64,000 nt of DNA. Origin: Ianthella basta (lineage: Eukaryota; Porifera; Demospongiae; Verongiida; Ianthellidae). The stretch spans positions 3,552,265 through 3,616,264 of the forward strand of contig OZ025881.1 of NCBI GenBank assembly GCA_964019415.1, read 5' to 3'. Both the position numbers and the translations under genes were made by a program. The notes beneath the pieces are model-generated. The model was not told the origin of the DNA, made no database searches, and saw only the letters and a list, made by a program, of their open reading frames with translations. Every line of letters starts with the position of its first letter. Positions within the stretch are counted from its first letter, which is position 1. Below are positions 55,852 to 64,000 of this stretch, piece after piece.

Positions 55852-57316
55852 ATGGCTATGATATACAGCTTTACTGTTCTACTGCCTTCATTGCCTGGCA
55901 ACCATCACCATAGCAATCCAACAAGTAAAGGGAGATGCAAGTACTGAAGGACTGTCCAACCCTGGAGGATGTATCAGTGACTGGAGAGGACTGAAGAAGG
56001 CTTACCTTGACCGTCAGTCCAGTGCTGATGTGGAGAACTCCATCTTCAGCTTCTATCCCAGTGATGCCATCAACTACGGTGTGCTGGTCATGTTCTGTTG
56101 GTCACTGCCACTACTCTGTGACAGCAGCTTGATGGAGAAAGACATGTATGAATTCTCTAATTAGGTGCATTCAATTTGAAAACATTGCATACTTTATGTC
56201 ACACCAGGGTAGTGCACAGTAACTATACAGGCATACGGTTATATGTAGCAACTTGCATGTGCAGAGGCTAACTATATAGTTACAGTGCAGCTTTAAATGT
56301 ATAACTGCATGTACACCTTGTGGTGTATTGGTTGTTTCATTTCTTCAGTTTGCAGGTCTGGTGCATGAAAAACCTAATGAATAACCAGGTATCCGCCTAT
56401 GTATATCGTGCTTTCAGAATTCTTCGACTCCAAATTCAGGGTTTTCTAAATGCCATCCCTGTCCCTTAGATGGAAAGCTCTCAGCCCTCGTGCTTGGACC
56501 TACTGACGCCTTTGGCCACACCCTTCTGTATACACTTACTGCCATTCTCATCCTCCTGTTTGCCACTGTGGGTCTGTTCCTTGTCGTCTACATGCACCAC
56601 AGCTGGGGAGTGGTGGGGACAGTGATGGCTCACTCACAAGTGGCAAGACACATTATGATATCCATCATGTTGTCATCATCATTTCCATTGTTGAATATTG
56701 TGCAATTCTACTGTCAGAAACAAGAGACATGGCAGATGCTGTTCAAGGAGAACGAGCACTTAGTATATTCCAGGACACTTACACCCCACAGGTGACTGTA
56801 GGCTATGTTCAGTTTGGAGTCATTGGTGAGACCCTTGGTGGTATTGGTATGGTGGCAGCTGCACAGATTATTTCAATATATTCCTTCCATGTACTGGGCA
56901 CTGTACTTCACAGCGTAAACCATATTTACCTTTGCATTAGTTTCAAACTCTGTTACTTGCAATGTCATCCACATTGTGTGCACAACATTGCTACTGCAGA
57001 TGGTCAGCTCTTGTGGTAAGTTATTTCATTTGAAAGGATCATCAAGGGACTGGCCTATTCTTCAGTTGGCATTGATGGCATTGCTATTAATTAGGGGTGT
57101 ATTTAGTTAGACAAGTGAGAGATGATAAGCAAAGCGGCATGCAATAACAATAATGGTATTATGAAGTGCTGACATCACTGGTGTCTCTACTCCTTATTGG
57201 TGTGTATGGGTATGTTCTAAAGTAGCTGTTGCTTCAGAGGAAGGAAGATGTGGGGGTTCAGAGAGAGAAATTAAGGAGTTAACAAGCCACTGATACATGA
57301 AGCACCTTCTCCATAA
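55852..57316 (+). pseudogene. Array copy 12 (class B leader, class C-like exon 2), heavily decayed
   Basis: Exon 1 (55852-56163) has a 1-base deletion in the leader (CATTGCCTGGC against CATTGCCCTGGC). About 250 bp is missing between MFY and CWS, joining ATGTTCTGTTGGTCA. AATTAG stands where paralogues have AAGCAG at the exon end. Exon 2 starts near 56349. Its early part has the class C text GATGGAAAGCTCTCAGCC and TGACGCCTTTGGCCACAC. A stop, frameshifts and a large deletion between membrane segments 3 and 4 follow. The final tail has lost the PLI motif in frame. It is the oldest-looking copy. Confidence 0.85.
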
Positions 57317-58690
57317 TAGTGTAGCCTTTGACGGATTTAAACCAATGTGTGTTCAGCAGACTGAATGTGTATATACATAGGTGTTACAGCAGTATAAGTA
57401 GAGCTGTCAGCTCCTGTATACTTCGCTTTATACATAATTATGAATCACATTTATTGTGTTTATGTTTTAGCTATATAACAGTCAATTTGAATAACTGTTT
57501 TTATTTGCACGAGCACACACAGACACAAGTGTGCAGCTATGATTGCTCTAATAATTATATATTTAATTTATGTAACATTTGTGTATACATGTGACTCTTG
57601 TACATCTCTAACAGGCTGCAGGGTACTCTATACTGAGGAGGGTGGGCAATCACATACAAATGAGGCAGATGAAGGATATGGGCAATACTAATAACAACAA
57701 TTGGGAAAATGCAGTGACTGTACATGTCATTGTGTATATAGTTGTATGGTGCAGACACCATCAGTCATGATTCACAGAGAATTACTGGCACTGTCCATGT
57801 TAAATAGCAATTGTATACAGTACACAATGACATAGCTTTTATCATGTGGGGGGCTATCTACACAAGTAAAACATGGAAATAATCAAGAGTGATTGTACAG
57901 AGGGCTGGGTGCGTCGAAACCAGCAACATTAGAAGTGGCAACTGGCCATGGTAGGTATACACATGTAACTAGTTGATTAGCACTGGGTGAATACGTATCA
58001 CTGGGAGTTGTTCCCAGTACAGTAGAAATAACAGCAACTGGTACAGATTCAATCTACCAGACATGCTTCACAGAGATTACTGCTAATGTAAGTGGCTAAG
58101 AGTATGCATAGCATAGTATGTGGTGTAATGGTCACCATGAGGTTGCTGCTTCGTGCACCAATGGGACAGCAATTTCACCCTAAGGTTTGTGGGACATGAA
58201 AGACTGACTACATGGCATGGTTCATACATTACATACACTGCACAAGGTTGTAAATGAGGCTTGTCTGCTCCCATGCATATAATATTATAGCTACAGTGTT
58301 TGTACTTTAATGTGTATTTAATTACATAACAAGCAAAACTGCATATAGTGTATATGACGTCACAACCACTGTTGGGTGCAGTGGTTATGTCAGTCAAGTG
58401 GGGTTCACAGTTTAGAGAATGTACTAGTTGGGGTGAATCCGACATTTGGTGAAAATGTGACTCACAGCAACAATGGCATTATGCATGGTACAGTAAATCA
58501 ATCAGGATGGATTCCATACAGTAAGGCACACATTTTGGGAATAATCAAATTAAATATGAATTAGAGAAGGCCATGCACCAATACATCGATAATTGATGCA
58601 TGCAGTTTTATTTTCCGCATAAATGCACATGACCAAACAATACACAGACAAATTCCCTGTACATAGACATTGTATACTGCAAAGGACTTC
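57317..58690. other. Intergenic, largely unique within the array
   Basis: AT-rich. Little of it matches the other array flanks, apart from a CACATTTTGGGAATAATCAA block near 58,540. ORFs of 60-120 codons show no domain. No gene is supported. Confidence 0.45.
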
Positions 58691-58740
58691 GAGGACTTCT
58701 GAGGTGGTGGAGATACAGGTAGAGTGCCTTACTGAGCATA

Positions 58741-60395
58741 ATGACTGTCATCACCTACTCTCTCCAATTGCTGCTCATCGCCATGACAGACATTGCCATA
58801 GCAGACCAACTAGTAAAAGGTGATGCCAGTAGTGAAGGACTGTCCTACCCTGGAGGATGTCTCAGTGACTGGAGAGGACTGAAGAAGGCTTACCTTGACT
58901 GTCAGTCCAGTGCTAATGTGGAGAACTCCATCTTCAACTTCTATCCAAGTGATGCCATCAACTATGGTGTGCTGGTGATGTTCTATGATGTGGGACCAAC
59001 TCCCAACACTAGCTCCAGTGGGAGAAGGGAGTGCTGCCAGCGAGGAAGCAAGGACTGCATCATTCACTTCATCTACAGGTTCAAGATCTTCAGAGACATT
59101 TCTCCACAGCTGTTACATGTCCGCGCAGGTCATAGAACTTTCAATACCTCCAGATCTAGAGATGCATATGAGATAACTCAACTCTGCTGGTCACCACCAT
59201 CACTTTGCAGCAATAGCCAGATGGAGAAGGATCTGCAGGAATTCTCTAAGCAGGTACATCGTAAGCGTTATAGCCATACATCAGTATAAAGACATTCCAG
59301 CACAACGAGCTGGAATGTGTTTTAGCTGCAGTGTGCACAATGTTATTCAGGCACCAAAATTCTATACAATTCTTGACCTTATTAATTGTAATTGTTTCAG
59401 TTTGTAGGTCTGTTACTTGATGAAAACTTTCTAAACAGCCAGGTATCAGGCTATGTGTATAGTGCTTCCAGAACCATTCAATACAGTCTTGCAAGTGTTC
59501 TAACTGCCATCCCCATCCTCCTGTTTGCCACTGTGGGTCTGTTCCTGGTCCTCTACATGCACCACAGCTGGGGAGTGGTGGGCACAATGCTGGCTCACTC
59601 ACATGTGGCCAGACACATTTTGCGGTCCACCATGTTGGCATCATGGATACTGTTTCTGTGGATGATAGTGACTTTCCACATAGTATCAGAAGAAATGGCA
59701 GTTGCAGTACAAATGAAAAACCACTTAGATTGTTCCGAGATATTTACGCTCCACAGGTCACTGCAGGCTATGTTCAGTTTGGCTTCTTCCTGGCCATACT
59801 GCTCCTTGAAGCTCCCTTCCTCTTTGTCTTCTTCTTCCACAAGTCCACTAAACTCCACAACAGGAAGCAGCAGCTCTCCAAGACTGACTGTCATCTGTGC
59901 TACTGGATCACAGTCCTCTGTGACACATTCGGTGGTATCGGTGTGGTGGCAGCTGCACAGAACAGTGCAGTATACCTATTCTATATTGCACTGAATTTAA
60001 TGGTGTCACCAATATTTACAATTGCATGGGTCATTAATGGTGCAGCTTACATTCTTGTAGGTATTGTGTGTATAGCAATACTTTTCCAGATGGTCAGCTC
60101 TTGCTGTAAAACATGTTCATTTGAAAGGATCATCAAAGGACTGGCCTTCCTTCTGTTGGGGCTACTCTGCTTTGCCATAAATTACTACGTAGTTGAAGAA
60201 CTGAGGGAAGACAAACAGGGCAACCATAATTCCATTCGTGGTCTGTTGACATCATTGGTGTCTTCAGTCATTATTGCCATATATGGGTATATAGTGAAGA
60301 AGCTCTTGTATCGGAAGAAGAAAGATGTAGGCGAAGAAGAGAGGGCAATTTTGGAATCAGCACCATTGATTGAGAAAGCAGAGAAAGTTCCATAA
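58741..60395 (+). pseudogene. Array copy 13 (class B), single 1-bp deletion in exon 2
   Basis: Exon 1 is 58741-59253 (171 codons) and fully open. The intron ends ATTGTTTCAG, and exon 2 is 59401-60395 (995 nt, one short of a multiple of three). The lesion is at about 59,710: GTACAAATGAAAAACC against GTACAAGATGAAAAACC in copy 3. Everything else is open, including all seven membrane segments and the tail ESAPLIEKAEKVP. It is the best class B reference and either a very young pseudogene or an assembly error. The predicted product with the shift ends after membrane segment 2. Confidence 0.82.
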
Positions 60396-62564
60396 AGTGT
60401 GAATAATGACAGATTCTATAGTCTGCACTTGATCTGTATGTGTATCGTTTAACGCCATGCAAGACACTATGGTTGTAATCATCCTTCCTGTATACTGAGC
60501 ATGTTTCAGGTAGCTGCACTTTGTGTATGTTGTACATTATCTTATGAATGTCAGCCATCATTGCATAATGTGATTTGCATTGGTGTGATCAATTGTGGGA
60601 CTATAAGGGACTGCCAGTGACACACTCGCACATGAACCAGTGTCACTAGTAACTTCTGTGATCATTCCTAGCCTCGTACACTACATGTGTAGCCACTAGA
60701 GTCATTTACAGCAGATGAGTCAGTGCATGTGACTGTGTATATATTCACATATGTTGGGTATAGGAAGAAAGGCAATGTCCCACAACGTATCACGCACCCT
60801 TGTCATCAGTAGCACCTCAACAGCAGCACCAGAAGATTTACTAATATTATGACCTCACACTAAACAGTGCCACTGTGTTCCACTAACCATGTATGACTGT
60901 ATGTATGTATACTGCCGGCCATATGGGGAGAGTCTGAATATGTAACCTGATGCACAGAATGCACAGCCTACATGATCAATATGCTATGCCACTGTAACTG
61001 CTATTGAACCAAAACTGATCCAATGCACAAATAGCTTTACTTGTCTGTAGTAATCTCATGCACATAGACGGCGCTTCCATGTTATATATATGTATGATGG
61101 AGTAAGAAACACTTATAATTAGATAAAGTGCGGCCATAGTGGTTGAGGGGACAAGAGGGTGGTGTCAAAGATAGAGCCAAGTGGATAAGTGCACCTAGCC
61201 CACATCACCCCCAGGGAGTGAGGGAGGGGGGAGAGGAGGAAGGACTGCACGCATTGTAGGGCAGTGGCTTAACTGCTTCAGAACAGCTATGAAAGTTACC
61301 AAAGAGCTGAGGATGGGTATACAGTACATGTATAAAAGTGGTGAACAGTGGACTGTTTTGAGTGTATGGTGGGGAAAGTGGCCAGGGACATGTGGGCTCC
61401 ATTAAGAGTGGAATTTAACTTTCACATGATGCAACACTGGCCAGCTGTAGTGTGCAGCCATCAAGCACATGTGTACACCAGAGGGCTGTATTACCAGATA
61501 CACTTCTAAATGTAGTACACTGCAATTGGGGCTTGGTTTATGCATTTCATGTACTGTTCTTGTTAGCAATTGCGGTTATGTAGCTAGTTATACAATTGTC
61601 TATCTATTTCCTTTGCAACAGAGTATATTTTAACAGTTAATGATCATACAGGTTGAAACTGTTGTACAATCTCATATTGTGTACACCTACTATATCACTG
61701 GCCATTTTCAGTGTTAAGTTAATTCATGTTATCTCAGAGGTATACATTTTGGGAATAACCAAGTTGAAAGTGAAGGGAAAGGCCACCAGTCTGGTATGCA
61801 ATAACATCCTTGTAAAGAATAAACATCATTTGCAAACAGGAGGGTGACCATATAAGGAAACAATGTATACTAAGAATTTACAGCACACACATGCAAAAAC
61901 ACTGCTCAGGTTGACACCGGGCTACAGAGGACAGATTTCAAGGGAGTGAAGTTGCACTATCAGGACCTACTATACTAAGTGCAGTATGACAGTATGATCA
62001 GCTATTACCCTATAAGCGCCAGTTGCACATGGTCTAGCTAGCCCAACTGCCTCCTACACTTTGATGTGTAGCAATGTGCAGTCATGTACAACAGATGAGT
62101 CAGTGCATACATGTGCCTGTGCATCAGACAGCGTGCACGGTAGTGCTGTCAATGTAGGGATAGTGGTGGTTGTTTGTATGCTGTAATACAAACAAAAAAT
62201 AGTGCTATTACCATCTTTGTGCCTAGGTCAATATCTTAAACACCCTTGGGCCTCAACCCAATATTATCTCTTTATATCCCTTATAAATGCGTTATATAAT
62301 ACCACAACATGTGTCAGTAGAGTACTTGCACTAGTTGCTGGTAGGAAAAGCCCACCAGAGCAAGGCATTGGAGTACACAATGCAGCAAGCAAAAGTAACT
62401 TGCAATTTTTGAATATTCTGAAAACAGCAAACCATTAGAAATAGCAACTGGTAAAATATGAATGATGTCACCATCTGATGTCACTGTTCAGTACAAGTTG
62501 TTATTCATCTCTGAAATACATTTTGGGAATGACCAAGTCAAATGTGAAAATTGAAAAGCTAATC
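60396..62564. repeat. Array intergenic unit between copies 13 and 14
   Basis: Contains the TATAGGAAGAAAGGCAATGT start of the post-B unit at about 60,756. It also holds the empty MULE site (about 61,990-62,010) and the class A 5' flank with CACCCTTGGGCCTCAACCCA at about 62,240. A ~155-bp block at about 61,112-61,268 (GGACAAGAGGGTGGTGTCAA and surrounding) is absent from the matching place at 52,170. No gene is seen. Confidence 0.7.
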
Positions 62565-62572
62565 TATAAAAA
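62565..62572 (+). promoter_or_regulatory. TATA-like element of copy 14
   Basis: TATAAAAA, followed by CACTTTTCAGTATAACACTG. Same spacing to the ATG as in copies 6 and 11. Confidence 0.5.
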
Positions 62573-62667
62573 CAAGCAAAACCACTTTTCAGTATAACAC
62601 TGCACTGTTTATGACAGGCTTCAAGCCAGTGGAGATACAGTTATAGACTGCCTTATTTCTGAGCATA

Positions 62668-63978
62668 ATGACTATGATCAGCTACTCCCATCTACTGCTG
62701 CTCATCATCGTGACAACTGTCACCACAGCAACCCGGCCAGCAAGGGGCAATGCCAGTGAAGGAAGGTCCAACCCTGGAGGATGTATCAGTGACTGGAGAG
62801 GACTGAAGAAGGCTTACCTTGACCGTCAGTCCAGTGCCGATGTGGAGAACTCCATCTTCAACTTCTATCCCAGTGATGCCATCAACTTCGGTGTGCAGGT
62901 CATGTTCTATGATGTGAGACCACCTCCCAACACCAGCACCAGTGGGAGAAGGGAGTGCTGCCAGAGAGGAAGCAAGGACTGCATCATTCACTTCATCTAC
63001 AGGTTCAAGATCTTCAGAGACATATATCCACCACTGCTATATGATCGTTCAGGTCATGAAAAAATTGGCAGTGTTTCCTTATATGAATTAACCCAGCTCT
63101 GTTGGCCACCACCACCACTCTGCAACAGCAGCTTGATGGGAAGATGCCTGTATGAATTCTCTAATCAGGTACAATCCAATTTAAAAAGGTAACATACGTA
63201 GATACATCAGTTAAGCTGTATACCAGGGCAAGGTGCAAACATGTTGCATGAACTGTAGCTACATGCATACATATTTAATGCAGCAGCTGTTATCTAACTG
63301 AATAATATGCACACAAAATTATCACCCTAAACTGCTTAAATAAAGATGTGAATAATGGTTGTTGCATTTCTCTTTAGTTTGTAGGTCTGGCACTTGATGA
63401 AAACCTTGCAGATGGCCAGGTATTGACATACATATACAATTCTTCCAAAGTCTTTCGATCCAACATTCAGGGTACCCTAACTGCCATCCCCATCCTCCTG
63501 TTCGCCACTGTGGGTCTGTTCCTGATTCTCTACATGCACCACAGCTGGGGAACAATGAGCACAGTGATGACTCACTCACAGATGGCAAGACACATTATGA
63601 GGGCCACCATGCTGGCATCATGGGTACTATTTCTGTGGATGATATTGCACTTCTACTTAACAACAAAAGTAGCAAGTGATGTTGTTCGAGAGGAAAACCG
63701 TTTTTGAAAGAATCTTCAAAGGACTGGCCTTTCTTCTGTTGGGAATGCTCTGCATTGCTCTCAATTACTATGCAGTTGAGCAAGTGAGGGATGATAAACA
63801 GAGCAACCATAACTCCATTCGTGATCTGCTGACATCGCTGGTGTCTTCAGTCATTATTGCCATATACGGGTATATAGTGAAGAAGCTGTTGAATCAGAAA
63901 AAGGAAGGTGTGGGTATGAAAGAGAAGGAAATCCTGGAATCGACACCACTGATTCAGAATGAACAGAACATTCCATAA
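62668..63978 (+). pseudogene. Array copy 14 (class A), 395-bp deletion in exon 2
   Basis: Exon 1 is 62668-63168 (167 codons) and open, with a class A leader (TTVTTATRPARGNASEGR) joined to the class B form NPGGCISDW. Exon 2 is 63378-63978. It is normal through VVREEN, then jumps to TTTGAAAGAATCTTCAAAGG in the loop before membrane segment 6. About 395 bp, covering segments 3-5, is lost and the frame shifts to a TGA at about 63,705. The last 90 codons, including the ESTPLIQNEQNIP tail, are open in another frame. Confidence 0.85.
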
Positions 63979-64000
63979 TGTTTGAAGATATAGACATGTT

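Overview
The window is animal nuclear DNA: spliced genes with GT-AG introns, a full metazoan CYLD orthologue, and many eukaryotic transposons (Helitron, hAT, pogo/Tc1-type, MULE-like, PIF-like, Penelope-like, LINE, tRNA-derived SINE). A marine invertebrate, quite possibly a sponge, fits best. That is inference; no diagnostic marker is present.

Region 1, about 1-16,100. A complete minus-strand CYLD deubiquitinase gene has 11 coding exons. All splice sites and phases close into one 940-residue protein with three CAP-Gly modules, a coiled coil and a USP domain with an embedded B-box-like zinc module. The catalytic Cys, His and Asp are all present. Its introns hold many non-autonomous transposons, including a hAT element with an exact 8-bp target duplication, two nested TA-flanked elements, a SINE inside a dead LINE, and several foldback elements. 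A perfect palindromic kappaB-like site lies about 260 bp upstream of the start codon.

Region 2, about 17,300-64,000. A tandem array holds 14 copies or remnants of one unrecognised gene family. The basic gene has two exons. Exon 1 encodes a signal peptide and a Cys-containing ectodomain. Exon 2 encodes seven predicted membrane segments and a short tail, usually ending in an acidic dileucine motif (ESAPLI or ESTPLI). Three sequence classes, called A, B and C here, mostly alternate along the array, and each has its own flanks. Only copies 4, 6 and 11 (all class A) are open from end to end. Copies 9 and 13 each carry a single 1-bp deletion. The others are truncated, frameshifted or deleted. The copies appear to exchange sequence.

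The array is also a record of transposition, because paralogous flanks supply empty sites that fix insertion points almost to the base. A 6-kb Helitron sits in the 3' UTR of copy 4. A 1.76-kb MULE-like element with a 9-bp target duplication carries fragments of a zinc-finger gene and a RecQ-like helicase gene. A 5'-truncated LINE has an 11-bp duplication. A Penelope-like fragment rewrites the ends of copies 2 and 3, and a second LINE interrupts copy 10.

No functional tRNA, rRNA or CRISPR was found. Exon coordinates come from reading splice sites and comparing paralogues by eye. Family assignments of transposons rest on recognised motifs and termini, not on database searches.
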